A stretch of 64,000 nucleotides of DNA from assembly GCA_011319805.1 (NCBI GenBank), contig SJRY01000253.1, forward strand, positions 248,001-312,000, written 5' to 3'. Under the pieces are notes generated by a model that saw only the letters and a program-made list of their open reading frames with translations, made no database searches and was not told the origin of the DNA. A program made the position numbers and the translations under genes. Shown piece after piece: positions 9,258 to 20,945 of this stretch. The stretch is from Macrocybe gigantea. Its lineage: Eukaryota; Basidiomycota; Agaricomycetes; Agaricales; Callistosporiaceae. The stretch's first letter is position 1. The number at the start of each line of letters is the position of its first letter.

Positions 9258-10121
9258 CCCTCAAGGGAACCCGATTTTATTCTCTCCGTCGATTTCATAC
9301 CGTGAGAAAAGTGGGTCATGCAAACGTAAAAGAGTAAAGGCACTACTTTGTGATTGTCCAGCTGGGCACCCCATCCAACGAAAGCGCGAACGGAACGTCG
9401 GGCTGGGGGACCCATCGTGCGCCCCACCGAAGTAGTCGATCCCCCTAAACAGGAATACAGATGTGGACGGGTAGCAGTCTACGCGTGGGTGACATTGGGC
9501 GGAGACAAACTCAGGTCGCTCGATGCGGACGAGATCACACAGCTGTCCGGTATCGTGAATGATTCCACCGCGAGGGGCAGGACAGGACGACACGCGAACG
9601 CCGCTGCTGCTTGTGCACGGGGGTGTGTTTTTTCGACGTGTCCCAGACGGAGTGTCAGGCGGGATAACGACTACCACGTGGCGTTAGAGCGACGGATGTC
9701 GTTGGCAGGGCATCGGAAGGACCGCCTTCCGCCGATGTGTCCACGGTAGGATGAGCAAATGTGATTTTGGGCGAGAGCATAGGAATCGAGTCGAATGCGC
9801 TCGCCGCCAAGGTGATACTAGCGAGCTCAGGACAGGCAGGGGGGGTGGAACATTGAGGGGTGGAGCCTGGAAGACATCCTTGACGCATTAGCGGCGCTGT
9901 TTGGGCACGGCGATTTACTGCCGCCAGAAGGCGAGGGCGATGGCGATGACGGCATGACTTGTAGCTAGAAATGTGCAGGTGAGGTCGCTCAGCCAACCCT
10001 TTTCGGGGAGAAGCAGACAACAAACATTTGTACTCTTTGTGATCAGTCTGAACGAGGAAGAAAGACAATGTTTGGGGTACGTGAGAAGGGCCGGCGAAGA
10101 TGAGAAAGAAGGAACTACGTA
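9258..10121. other. Unassigned stretch between the retrotransposon and the coiled-coil gene
   Basis: After the CCCTC target repeat there are overlapping open frames on both strands (for example 9,354-9,749 + and 9,261-9,677 -), none with a recognisable domain. A possible further exon of the coiled-coil gene starts at an acceptor near 10,045 on the minus strand but soon loses similarity to a coiled coil. The 3' end of that gene is therefore lost or replaced here. Confidence 0.4.
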
Positions 10122-13060
10122 CATAGATGAAGACCATGGAGTTGAACTCTCTCAGACTTGAGGTTCTCTTCGAGCTCAGCAATGGCTTCTTTGGCCTTCT
10201 CCAGTTCCCGACAAGCAGATTAGCATCCATGCACAGCACCGCAACAGTGGACTGCACCTCTTCAATGTCATATCGTATTTTGTTTCCTGTTCGCTCTGTT
10301 TCGGCTAGATTTCTAGCTTCTGCTTTTGCGGTCTGTGCACTCATTTTGTTCGTGGCGTCTCGCAGAGCAGAATTCTTGCCCATCAATCTCCCTTTCTCTT
10401 CCTCCCATTCTTTCCGCAGAGCTTCCAAATGAGCGTTCACATGTGTCAGATTAGCGCGCAAAGCATCAGCCGTTCTCGTTGGTGGCGTCGGCGGCTCCGT
10501 TGGTATGCCATCCTTGAAAATAGTGGACGAGCTACACGAAATGGAATCAGACAACATACTTTCAACAGTGTGTAGAACACTGTACCTCTCGTCAAGACTG
10601 TTCAGACTACTCAAATCCCATCGAAGGTGACATTTTTTGCAGCGCATGTGTTCAAGACGATGCATACGGCGCTCCTTCTTTCTCTGCAGCTTTGCAATGT
10701 CTTCTTCCAAGACTGAAATCTTGTAATGAGCATCTTCAAGCTGCCGTGTGAGTCCGACAACGCCCAAGCCAGCGTCCTCCAACTTCTCCAATTTGTCGTC
10801 GATGCATTCATTGGCTCCATCGAGCTCACGCTGCAAACGAGAAATCTCGGCTACTAAAGGGGCCACTGATGGATCCGCAGCCATGCTGTTCAGCCATGAC
10901 AGCTAGAAGAGTCAGTCGATAACTTCTTCAAAAATCAAGGGAGATGTTCGCTTACTTCTTTCAATGGTCCACCTGGTGTCCGTGGCGCCCTGACCGACAA
11001 CGACAAAACATGACGACGAATGGGAGAAATCCCGCTCGCGTTGACGAGTTTATTGGGAGTGTTGAACTCATCGACAGTCATCCCCAAGGCTTTGTTGCGT
11101 TCCGGCAATTCCTCTTTCTCCCTTTCCAGCATCTCGATCTTGGCGTCTTGTTTCCCAATAGCCTTGTGGGCCGGGGATTGGTTCAGAATCACGTTCAATC
11201 TCGCAATCGCCTTGTTGGCGTCGTCTAGCTCGTCTTCCAAGGCTTCAAATTCGGCTTGGGCCGGTCCGCGCTCATTCGACGATTGATGAGCGGTGCGATC
11301 TGTGCTCTGTCGCTGGAGTTCCCTTTCCAAGAATGCCACCTTGTTCTTGAACTCCGTGATGACCTCTTCATCGCCCATCTTCTGCTCAGCGTCTTCCAGT
11401 GCGTCTTCATCTGACGGGCTACTTGTCTGGCCTTCTCAGCTTCATCTTCCAACTCCGTCTCAGCGTCTGTCAGTGATGGGATCCTCTCTTTCACGGAAGC
11501 CAGCTCCTCTTCAAGTGTCTCGACACGCTCGATGGCGGAAGAAGCTCCATCTGCGAGCTCACTGACATACGCTTGATTGGCTTGTAGGTCGTCGTTCGCC
11601 TTGCGCAGGGCAGCCAACACCTCTGTCATACGCCTCTTCTCTGCCTCACCTCTTTCGCCTTGCCGTTCAGCTCTTCCTCCATCTTGTTAATGACATCTCG
11701 ATCGTCATGAAGGTCCTTCTCGAGGTCATCAATCCTGGCCTCCTGGCGCATCACTTCTTCGAGCGCTTTGATCTGGGCGTTGGCTTTCCTGAGATCACCC
11801 ATCAGCTGTGTGATACGTTCATTGGACGACTTGAGCTCTTCTCCAAGCTCTTTTCCACTCGCAAGAGCTTGTTCGGCCTTGTCAGCTCTCTCGACAGCAA
11901 GCGCGCGCTCTTCCTCCAACGCCTCCACCTGCCCTTCGACCTCCCTGATGCAGCGCGAGCTGTCGAGTCGGAGTCTTTCGCCTTCCTCTCCGCTGCCTCA
12001 GCCTTATTCTCCAACTCCTTAATGATCGCGCTGACACCCTGCTCGACCTCTGCCATGCGATCTTTCCACCGTTCCTTGTCTCTTGCCCTCTCGTCTTTCT
12101 CTTTCCGAAGGGCATCTTCTGCATCTTCTCTGTCCCGGGAACACTTGGCGAGTTCTTCCTTGACGTGGTCCAACATTTCCTCTAGGCTCGCCTTTTCTTC
12201 GACCCATTTTTCGCCTCCGACGTCCTCCCCCACATTACCTAGTGCCGTTCCTCCAACACTGACACACCTATTCGAGCCACCACTCAACCGCCTAACACTC
12301 TGATTGCTTGAAACCGAAGGCGTGCTGGCCATGGTATTAGCCTTCTTCTCCTCTTCTAGCTTGCGCAACCATTCCAACAGAATCTCATTCGCCTCTTGAA
12401 GTCGCCGGTTCAAGCCATGCAGGTAATTGTTGAGCCTTCCAGCATTGAAGCGGCCCACGCCATGTCCGAGTGTCCCTGCACCAAACCCCATGGCGGGGTC
12501 GAGCGACGTGTTCACACGGTGGTGAGTCATCAGGTCGTGCGAGGACGCAGTGGAGACAAATGACGTGCGATCAGCGGCACCATCGTATGGCGAAAGATTG
12601 TTAGGCGTGGTTCACTGCATGCGTGTCTGTTGAGCAGCGTCCCCTGGATCTGGAGAAGATCCTGAATCTGACGTGCCAGGAGAAGGAACCATCGTTTGCG
12701 CCAATGGATGAGAAGCACGAGGCCTATTGGCTGCAATTCTTGGCCGCGGCGTGACGCCAGCAAAAGCTCACTAACATACATCGTCGTCGATGCCCTTGCC
12801 CTGTTTGACCGTCATAGTCGTCCGAGTTATCATCGGCGGCCTCTCCTCCTGAACGATGGTATGACAGGAATTCGGACCTGTTTGTAGGAGTATGTCAGAA
12901 GGCACCACCATGCGTCGGACAGTCCGTAAGGAATAGAAACCTACGACATCCTCATTGTCAGGAATGACAACATTGTCATCACTCCTCATCATGTTCGGAT
13001 CCCAGAATAGGGAATAGCTTCTATCGAGTTCAAATCGTCATCGTAGGCAGGAAAAGACAT
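10122..13060 (-). pseudogene. Large coiled-coil gene, spindle-pole/microtubule-organiser type (left copy, damaged)
   Basis: The predicted start is the ATG at 13,060 (MSFPAYDDDLNSIEAIPYSG), followed by short acidic and Ser/Pro-rich exons. Then comes a conserved-looking block, VNTSLDPAMGFGAG...RFNAGRLNNYLHGLNRRLQE, opening a very long coiled coil with several introns. Later parts include APRTPGGPLKEVS, PLVAEISRLQRELD and a CxxC (MRCKKCHLRW). The design recalls fungal centrosomin/Mto1-like coiled-coil proteins; this is a resemblance from memory. The frame shifts near 11,950 (shared with the copy at 28,516) and again at about 10,213, and the 3' end is missing. Its 5' half lies in the inner inverted arm. 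It looks like a captured, decaying host gene. Confidence 0.6.
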
Positions 13061-13105
13061 GGTAACCAAGAGTGAAGACGTATAGTATCCCCTTCAGCAA
13101 CGGGA

Positions 13106-13185
13106 CAGACGATGTAGAAGCCGTCGGATAAGAGGAGAATATGTAGTGAGGAGACACTGGACGGCGCAAAGCACTGGCCAGTGTC
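13106..13185 (-). promoter_or_regulatory. Shared 80-bp promoter block, left coiled-coil copy
   Basis: Minus-strand copy of the block described at 28,391-28,470, lying about 50-125 bases upstream of the ATG at 13,060. It begins with the perfect palindrome CACTGGCCAGTG preceded by GA. Confidence 0.8.
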
Positions 13186-13328
13186 GAGCTGGCCACAAGC
13201 TGATGAGTACTATAGCAGACAAAGAGACCACAATGCAACGTACAATAATTCTTCACCGTCATCGCAACCAGACCAAGGACAGGATTCCGGTACCAGGATA
13301 AGCTACCGAAGAAAAGCACAGATATCTT

Positions 13329-13352
13329 CTGCACGACGCAAGCATCGTACAG
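13329..13352 (-). repeat. Imperfect palindrome CTGTACGATGC..., copy 1
   Basis: On the minus strand this reads CTGTACGATGCTTGCGTCGT followed by GCAG, nearly self-complementary. Related copies lie at 23,490-23,514 (-), 23,721-23,744 (+) and 28,224-28,247 (+), always a few hundred bases upstream of a coiled-coil or transposase start, or facing one. Confidence 0.7.
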
Positions 13353-13574
13353 TAGATGGATGTGGAAGTCAGTGCATGAACTGGCACTGACGATGTTTGT
13401 ACTACGAGCTTGATGTTATTTGTTGGTGTTTGATTGGAACGTCGGCAAGCTGTGACGCTCTGTTCGTCGTTTACAGCACAATTTGCATCGTAATGCACAC
13501 ATAGGCAGCGTATATATAGAACAATGGTACAAGGACTAGGGCGAGTGATAAGATGTCTCTGGCAAGTGAAGGAA

Positions 13575-15948
13575 TCAATGGTGAATTGCAAATCTCAACA
13601 ACTCGAAAGCCTCCTCAGAAACACGGAGTTTGTCCACCACGATTGGCGGCTGCTCGTCAAGCCAGCGAGGATTGTACATCTTCCGTGGCAGTCCTGCGGG
13701 GATAGTCGTGCCTGGATCTGTTGTCGCAATCCTGGGACATGCCTTGCTTCCTCTTTTCCCTCGCAGAGCAGGGTTTTCCGCCTCCTTGTCGACGAATTTG
13801 AGGTATTCAGTGATTTCTTCTGCCCGCCAAGCGCATAACTTCACGAGGACGACGCTCGCGACATGGCCACCAATATCCCGAACACCATCTTCCTCGGACG
13901 ACATTCCATCGACAGACAGATGTTGTAACATGTTGCGAAAATACTTCCAAGCCTCAAGATCAGGTGCAGCCTGGCCCGTCTTGATCGTGATAACTTCTTC
14001 GACGGTCTTCACTCGTTTATCATATTTCTGCAGCTGTCATGAAAAGGAGGACACTATGGAAAGGGATGGAACTCACACGTTGACGCCGGGATCGGGAGCT
14101 TACAGCTATTTGACGTTGAGTAGTGTACCCGACGATGCGCTTGGCAGCCTCGGCATTCGTTTCAACTCTCAGAGCTCCAGTCAAAAACTTAGGTTGAGCC
14201 CGAGCCCAAGCTTCTCGGGACCGCTCGAGCTGGAAAAATAACAGGCCTTGAAGATAGCCTTCCGAAACATCTGGAAGCCCCCAACCACCTTCATCATGGC
14301 GATCGTGGAGCATGTCATCGTAGATCCTTTGGATGATGATCTTGTTCCAGCGGCGACCTTGATAGCCGGCATGGAAATCAAGTTGAGAAGTCGCAGGTGG
14401 GACTTCAGCACCCACTTCACAAGCCGTTACGGATTCTAATGGAGCCGGTATGTAATCGATGAAATCTTCAGCGGTAGGCTTATCGTGAATAGCGCGCCAT
14501 CGTCGCCTAACGGTATCCTTAAGAATGTCACCTTAGATCTGAACTCAAAATTAGTGGATAAGGGTACATACTTTCCACTCCCTATCAACCACCGTTGGTA
14601 TAGTAGCTTGTTGTGCTTTGATTTGATTTCGCTTCGCAGCTATCCCAGTCGCGGCCCTCCTCCTCCGCAGACCGCCGGAAACTTCCACCTGTTGAACCGC
14701 AAGCTTCTTCAGGGCTTCCTGAAATGCTAACGTGATGATCTCGGGTGAAAGTGTCTGTTCAGCACCCAAAGGCGGATGTGGCCGAGCAGCGTTAGGAGAT
14801 GCTGCAGCATTAGGTTGCAAGGGTACTGAAGTTGGCATAGAGTTTTCAGGAGCGCGGGGTGACTGGGGAGGTGTGGAAGAGGGCTGTAGAGGAACGATTC
14901 CAAGGGATGGTCCTGGATTCTGCAGGATGCCCAGAAGGTGAGATCGGCTCCCTGATATCCGGGAGTGAGATAGCTTTGTTGGGGTCTCCTGCCCCACTAT
15001 CGTCGTTGGAGCTGGGTGGGATGACCTCTATCGCTGATTTAAAATGTTGGCACATAGTAAAAAAAGTGACATACGGTCTCGAGGTGTTTCCGCAACAGAA
15101 GGATTTCATTATCCCAGTCAGACTAGATGCATGCATTAGCAACAACATTGCAATAGGCCAATAAAACTCGCCATTGTATGCTCATGGTCAACACGCAGCA
15201 TTTCTACTTCTTCCTGTAGCTCTATGAGGCAAAAATTGGGGATATTATAGTCACAGAGTACACACCAGAGCCTTCTTTGCTTGCGATTCCACTCGTGCCC
15301 TGTCCTCCTCCTTAGACAGATGTTAGCATCATCATTTCGGACGAGAACATGAACCTTACTAGTGCCTGGTAAGCAGAGCGCAAGCGGTCAACCTCATTTT
15401 CTGACTGGTAGATGTGGTCGATCATTTGTTTCTCGGTATCAGTGTTTTGTTGGATAAATTCATTCTTGAGGTTCTGTATCTCCTGCTGATGGCGAGCCTC
15501 GGCGGCTTTCAAGCTTTCCGTCATCACTTTGCATTCAGCCTTCTTCAACTCCAGCTCAGCATACAAGACATGTAGGCTCTGTTGTATGGCGCTCTTCTCG
15601 ACCCTTTGTTGCGCAGAGTGTAGGACATGTTTTTCTTTGGAAATGCGCAAACTTTCGCGTAGCTGGTAAAGAAATGTGACTAATTTAGTTGCATATGAAA
15701 AAAGGCACAAACACACGTTATCCATCTGAATGCGACTAGGGCCTGCTACGGCAACATGTTTTCGGAAGGTAAATTCCGTTGACTGAGCGGAGATCAGATA
15801 TGTCGGCTGACGAATAAGTGCAACATACCTCAGGCACTTGCCCACGTTTATATAGTATAAGCTCTTGTCCAGCACGGCTATCAGAATGCGGTGGCATTCC
15901 TGCTGCCTCTTCCGGTATAAGTAGCTCGGAATCATTGGACTGCGACAT
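13575..15948 (-). CDS. Uncharacterised multi-exon cargo protein, coiled coil plus conserved C-terminal domain
   Basis: Start at 15,948 (MSQSNDSELLIPEEAAG), stop at 13,575, with about six short introns. The N-terminal third is a heptad-rich coiled coil (15,320-15,660; SAQQRVEKSAIQQSLHVLYA, LKAAEARHQQEIQNLKNEF). A Pro/Ser-rich linker follows (about 14,650-14,950). The C-terminal domain has YLQGLLFFQLERSREAW, TITKTGQ-like EVITIKTGQAAPDLEAW, the motif DGMSSEEDG and the end block GLPRKMYNPRWLDE. Mushroom genomes contain hypothetical proteins with the same GMSSEE and GLP..YNP.WL signatures as I recall; their function is unknown to me. It sits just inside the inner inverted arm and points toward it. 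Together with its neighbours it looks like transposon cargo. Confidence 0.7.
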
Positions 15949-16413
15949 GGAATCGTGAAAGTCTTGAAAGGTTGAAGAAGTTCGTCAGAAGTTAAAGCGT
16001 GAAGTGTAAGGAGTGTGGTTCTAGAATTAGAGAAAGCACAAAGTCGGAGCAAGGGTTTAAGTCAATGAAAGATGGCAATTGCAATGGCACCAGGCCACGT
16101 CTGAGGAGGAATGCAGCGCAAGGGCAAATATTATATTCCCCTCAGTTGTTGTTTCTATTGTTTGGTATTCAGAGCCCGATGCAATCCAAGGAAGGGAACC
16201 GAATTATTGTCCTTTTGTTCCAATCTTGGCATCATTTGATCTAAGGGTAGACGACACAGCGTAACCTTCTCCGTAAGGTCAGTATGTCCTTGGCTCAGAA
16301 AGGAGAGGTACATGGTAATGAGGGTATATCCACCACAAGGTTTAGCCAGAATGGAAAGAGACGATTGTGATATTGTAATGAAGATTATACAATCAGATTA
16401 CTGATCCCTTAGT
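15949..16413. other. Spacer between two minus-strand cargo genes
   Basis: About 465 bases holding the promoter of the gene starting at 15,948 and the 3' end of the next one. I see no further gene. Confidence 0.5.
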
Positions 16414-17609
16414 TCATACTGCCAGTTCCACAGGAAGAGGAGTACGATGTCGACCTTGAAAGCGACGAATCCATGGCATGATCCTGACATTGAGACTGTC
16501 AAAAAATCATAATTTCTGATATTTGCAAATTTACCTTGGCAGTTTACTGTCAAGGAGTCGCACATCGGATGGTCTGAGATTGACAAGTGATCCCTGGTGC
16601 CGCACCGATGCTCGCATTATGACTAGATCACCTTGTATACCAAGCAATCCATTATGAGGAAGTCTAACGTGTCGCTTGAAGAAAACACGAAAGAGAGAAG
16701 TGCATTGCCGAACAGTGATGCGAAGGAAGAAGTCATGAACATGACTCTGTATCGGTGTGTCATCTAGGACATCTTCGACACACGGATATCGTGAACCCGA
16801 AGGGCAAGAAACCAGTGAATGGGTGTGGACCAAAACGTTGATAGGATTGGTATTACGAGAAGAGTACAGACGACTCCTGAGAAAGACGCTGCGAGTGCGC
16901 TATTTGTTGCTGATGAGCACGCGCTGGCATATGTCAACAAGAAGAAGATGTACCTTAAGAGGAGAAAGGTATCGGCGTCGATTTACCATGGTATGATGGA
17001 GAGAATGTGCGAAGAAGGCGGTTATATGGTTATATATGCATGTATAGATCTTCATGTTGACAGGCAATGCAACAGGGCGTCCATCGCAGACAAAGGCCGT
17101 AACCAGCATAAGGGAGAAGCCAATTGTTCCTTGACGGACGTATTGGCTTCGTCGTAACCTCCTTCCATCAACTGATTATGAGCAATGAAGAACAGATAAG
17201 TCAAGATCTACCCACTTGAATAACTCAGTGCTGGCACCATCGTCGCCCCATTCTGTCGAATTACAATGAGAAATGGAGTAGACGGATCAGGGTCAACCCA
17301 GTTAATGACAAATAGCTCTTTTGTACCGTCGTTGGGAACCAGAACAATAGAGCAGCGGAAAGGCTGCAGTTGATGGTAGGTCTTGCTTCGGAATCGCTCG
17401 AGCAGCTGAAGGGTATCTACACGGGTCGGAAGCGAGTCGGAAGTTGATTCAACCAAACGGCAAGCATCTGGTTGAGCCGACGCAAGTGGAGGGAGGGAGG
17501 AGCGTAGGTTGCGCTCGACAACCAAACATTTTAGGTAAATGATGACAAATATTTGGATCCATTTGCCGTCTTTGAGCGGAGCCAAGCTGTACATGTTTTC
17601 GACTCCCAA
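16414..17609 (-). CDS. Uncharacterised multi-exon cargo protein
   Basis: First exon from 17,609 (MGVENMYSLAPLKDGKWIQI) through VVERNLRSSLPPLASAQPDA and LFVINWVDPDPSTPFLIVIR to about 17,215. After an intron, a second exon reads QGTIGFSLMLVTAFVCDGRP. A later exon reads LLGIQGDLVIMRASVRHQGS, and the last gives NVRIMPWIRRFQGRHRTPLP and stops at 16,414. The exons join in a plausible single frame by GT-AG introns, but the middle is uncertain. No known domain is seen. It is divergent from the 877-residue gene, with about 110 bases between the starts, so the two probably share a promoter. Confidence 0.5.
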
Positions 17610-17720
17610 AAGCTATCCTTACCGGCGCTTTACGCTGACAAGGATACTATCTCCTCTCTGGAGCCCTATTTCTTCAATCAAGTCGTTTTTTTTACTGCCG
17701 GGACGATCTTTTAAAGGAGG

Positions 17721-20354
17721 GTGATTGTGCCGAGACAGCCTCCACCACTAAAATTCCTCAACAATATGCCTTACGCCTCTGCACTTGAAGGGAGTCACAT
17801 CCTTGTTGAGGATGACGTGTATACGGTCGCCAAAGGCTCTCGGATAGCTTTCGTACAGAAAGAGATTCCATGTCGCCAATTCGCGGACCCTGCTTGGATC
17901 GTCCCGCCACCGCAATTACAGTGGATTCCGCTACATCTCCCATACATGCTCCTTATTCCTCGTTACAACCCGTTTCAACCGCCGCTATTCGATGGGCTCA
18001 ATTTTTCCTTTGACACGTTTCCGCTGGAGCGCGTAGGTCGCGCTTGGTCATTGGCGGAATGGCTACGGATTCGATGGGTAACCCTGGAGCGGAACTTGCG
18101 GGCAGTTCTTTTTGCCATGCTCGATTTTGCGTACCTTTCGTTGCCCGATTTGTTTCACTTTTGGGCGTTCCCCGAACGCTTTGGTTACAAGTATGCCTTT
18201 TCAAGCCCAACAATTACACGCACTGTTGCAATGCGTTCCCGGGACGCTTTCCTGCCTATCATGGCCACCATGTCGCTTATGCTCCTCATTCTCAACGATC
18301 GGGAGGCGAAAAACCCCGATTTCGACTGGCGCGGCCGCATTTTGGAGAAGACTCAAATACATCCCGCATGGCTTTCTGCATTGGAAGCCTCAGTAATCGG
18401 CGATTTTAGCGCTCCGAGGGTAGGAGGCATCATTGATATGCAAGGTTTTCAATTTGCGCGCCTGCTTCATCTCTTTGAACACATCGATATGCCACTCTAT
18501 CTTTGCTGGGGTTCAATATCAGAGTCACCGGAGGGAGCTCCTCGTTTTCTAGATATAATTAAACTTTTACCGACAACATGGCATGTGCGGACTCTCCGCT
18601 CTGAGACTGGGAGACGGAATCTATCTCGCTTCATCGCGGAACGCACAGCTTCATCCACTAGCTCTATCTCTATCGAGACGTCGAATAATTCTAATTCCTT
18701 GACATCACTGATACCCGAGCAACTGCCTCCTGTTGACAAATTCTCCGGGCAACGATCAGGCGAGCATTGGAAAGACTTTTTCGCCCGAAGAGAGAAGAGG
18801 AATCTTGCTGTGATGGGACGAGAGACTTTGCAAGAGAAGGAGAGCCGTTTAAAACGTGAGGAACATGCTGCAAAGCGCCAAGTACCTGGCAGAAAAGGCG
18901 CCAGGGTCTTCGTCTGGATCGACGTCGACGGATTTCGCGTGCGACGCGCGGCAGGCCGCCAAAATTACGAACATTACTGGGACGTGTATCATGCGGGTCA
19001 ACGTCGTTACGACCCATTTTGTAATGAATGGGACTTATGCACTGAGTTCGATCCAGATGAGGATCGCTTGAGTTGTATGGACGATGATTCGTCATCAATG
19101 GCTGCTAGCGACACTTTTGATTCCAGCGATGTCGGATTACCGCTGCCGGAGGAACTTTTCCCAAAGGATCTCGATTCGGACCACCGCGAGGGAGAGTATT
19201 CCACACTTTCTGACCTTCAGCGCGAATATCCGCCTTCAGAGGCGGATGGGGCACGCGAAGGAATCCAGATACTTATAGAGGATCTCGAAGATACCGCATA
19301 TTTCAGATACGGCTTCTCATTTCAAAGTCCTTCGTCGTCGCCGGCGTCCACTCCCCCCTGGTCTGTAGTTCGAGAGTATTTAGGGGATGGGCGATGGAGA
19401 GCAAATAAACCTGATCCCTCATCGGACATAAGGACCTCTTTGTGCTGTTTCTTCGGCTATCTTCAAGAAAACCAAAGGATTCCTGCCATTCCAGCACAGT
19501 TACATGATCTTCGCCAAGACAACGCTGACGTTCACCATTTGCCAAGCCGAATAGCAATCTCTGTGATGAAAAGTGCAAATGCTCGCACGTACTACATGAT
19601 TCATCTCAAATCGTCAAGTTCAGATGCCACGTTTGTCTTTCTGAAAAGTGCTGCTGTTGTTCTAGAGGTCATCCGCCATCGGTGGAATACTCTAGAGGAG
19701 ATCATGCTTGGCTTGCTTGACAGAAGTATTCCTTTCAATGCTTGCACTCGGGGCCCCGCCCCTGTCTCCAAACGACAACTTTCCCTTGTTCCCTTATCTT
19801 GCCCTGGATTAGGCTATCGACCCAAAGACCATAAACCAGCGGCCTTTGAGTATCGGTGCTATGAAGACGTGCGAGATCAATTATTACGTTCGCCTCGGGG
19901 TCGTGCGGCCCTTCTCGCAGGTGGCCTGATTTCACGCATTGCTCGCGAAGTTGTGAGTTTTGATGACGTTTTCGACGGCCCATCGTCAACCGTCTTCAAC
20001 GAGGGAGTTGTTATATCTGAAGGTGACGAGAAACCGGGCTATTGGGATGACCAATTGACAGAGGACGAGATCAACATCATATGTGGCGTGTACAAAGTCG
20101 ACACTGGTATGTGGTGTCCGAACGCTATGGAAACTGCTGCTCATTGTTTTATTCAAGGTCAACGTCACGGTAGCGGTCGTCAAACAGCGATTCCTCATGG
20201 TGGCCGAAGCCTTCGATATGGGAAAATTGTGGCCTTTGGGCTAATTTTTGGAGCGCTGATTGTGAGAAGTGGTTTCTATCCGCCTAGAGGAGTGCAGGCA
20301 AGGAAAAGCAAACCTCCGAACACCCTCAAACTGGAGACATTCTCTGAGGTTTAG
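17721..20354 (+). CDS. 877-residue uncharacterised cargo protein
   Basis: One long uninterrupted frame. A second possible start is the ATG at 17,766 (MPYASALEGSHILVEDDVYT). Visible parts: a conserved-looking N-terminal domain (LSLPDLFHFWAFPERFGYKY; FARLLHLFEHIDMPLYLCWG); a central basic stretch (HWKDFFARREKRNLAVMGRE...KGARVFVWIDVDGF, then YDPFCNEWDLC); an acidic Ser/Asp-rich region; and a C-terminal part with LTEDEINIICGVYKVDTG. A final hydrophobic span, IVAFGLIFGALIVRSGF, could be a membrane segment. I recall proteins with the same YLCWG, NEWDLC and ICGVY motifs as hypothetical proteins of mushrooms. No catalytic motif is recognisable. Its intactness contrasts with the damaged genes around it. 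Confidence 0.75.
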   Translation: MIVPRQPPPLKFLNNMPYASALEGSHILVEDDVYTVAKGSRIAFVQKEIPCRQFADPAWIVPPPQLQWIPLHLPYMLLIPRYNPFQPPLFDGLNFSFDTFPLERVGRAWSLAEWLRIRWVTLERNLRAVLFAMLDFAYLSLPDLFHFWAFPERFGYKYAFSSPTITRTVAMRSRDAFLPIMATMSLMLLILNDREAKNPDFDWRGRILEKTQIHPAWLSALEASVIGDFSAPRVGGIIDMQGFQFARLLHLFEHIDMPLYLCWGSISESPEGAPRFLDIIKLLPTTWHVRTLRSETGRRNLSRFIAERTASSTSSISIETSNNSNSLTSLIPEQLPPVDKFSGQRSGEHWKDFFARREKRNLAVMGRETLQEKESRLKREEHAAKRQVPGRKGARVFVWIDVDGFRVRRAAGRQNYEHYWDVYHAGQRRYDPFCNEWDLCTEFDPDEDRLSCMDDDSSSMAASDTFDSSDVGLPLPEELFPKDLDSDHREGEYSTLSDLQREYPPSEADGAREGIQILIEDLEDTAYFRYGFSFQSPSSSPASTPPWSVVREYLGDGRWRANKPDPSSDIRTSLCCFFGYLQENQRIPAIPAQLHDLRQDNADVHHLPSRIAISVMKSANARTYYMIHLKSSSSDATFVFLKSAAVVLEVIRHRWNTLEEIMLGLLDRSIPFNACTRGPAPVSKRQLSLVPLSCPGLGYRPKDHKPAAFEYRCYEDVRDQLLRSPRGRAALLAGGLISRIAREVVSFDDVFDGPSSTVFNEGVVISEGDEKPGYWDDQLTEDEINIICGVYKVDTGMWCPNAMETAAHCFIQGQRHGSGRQTAIPHGGRSLRYGKIVAFGLIFGALIVRSGFYPPRGVQARKSKPPNTLKLETFSEV

Positions 20355-20945
20355 CAAAACAGTGAATCGAGTGGTCCAGAATAACGACGCCTGTGCTGCC
20401 GAATGGCTAGATAGCTTACATCTCCCTCAATGTTGACAATCGCTGCATGCAGTCTTGGTTTCTTTATCTATTGTCAAGCTTATGTACCCTTCGACAACGC
20501 AATACCGTAATCATAATTCTGGTCCAGTAGTGCCAGTTACAAGTCAATCACTCTCGAGTACATAGCATTCAATTGTGAGACCGATGTATCATCTGTACGG
20601 CTTTCTTCACAGCAACATCCTTATTGTGCGAGGAGCTGTACTTCAACAACCCTATCAAAACGTTGTCGAGTGGCCACATTTCTACGTAGTTGTCGAGGAC
20701 AGGATATTTTTTAACCATCTAACAATAAAAATCAGATCGTCTCATAACAGTCAAGTAATGATCCAGTTACCTCTTTTCTAACAGTGGAGAGCTTTGAAGT
20801 ACTTTGACGTGAAAAAGGACTTGACGGATCAAGGTGAACATGTATTAGCTTCCGAGCTTCATCCTAAAAAATCATTTGAACTGCACAAAAAGTTCAAAAA
20901 AAAGAAGACCGACTTTGATTGACTCCATGAGCGATTGCGCCCAGT
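20355..20945. other. Convergent intergenic region
   Basis: 590 bases between the 877-residue gene and the convergent minus-strand gene. Only short open frames occur; I see no repeat or RNA gene. Confidence 0.5.

Larger units (their letters stand above)
11782..13530 (-). repeat. Left arm of the 1.75-kb inner inverted repeat
   Basis: This is the reverse complement of 28,046-29,793 with very few differences (for example T/M, V/A and Q/R changes in shared frames and one single-base deletion in the right arm). It covers the promoter, start and first half of the coiled-coil gene. The inner border is GTACCATTG/CAATGGTAC (13,530 and 28,046). The outer border falls inside the coding sequence, at GCTTTCCTGAG. 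Confidence 0.92.
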
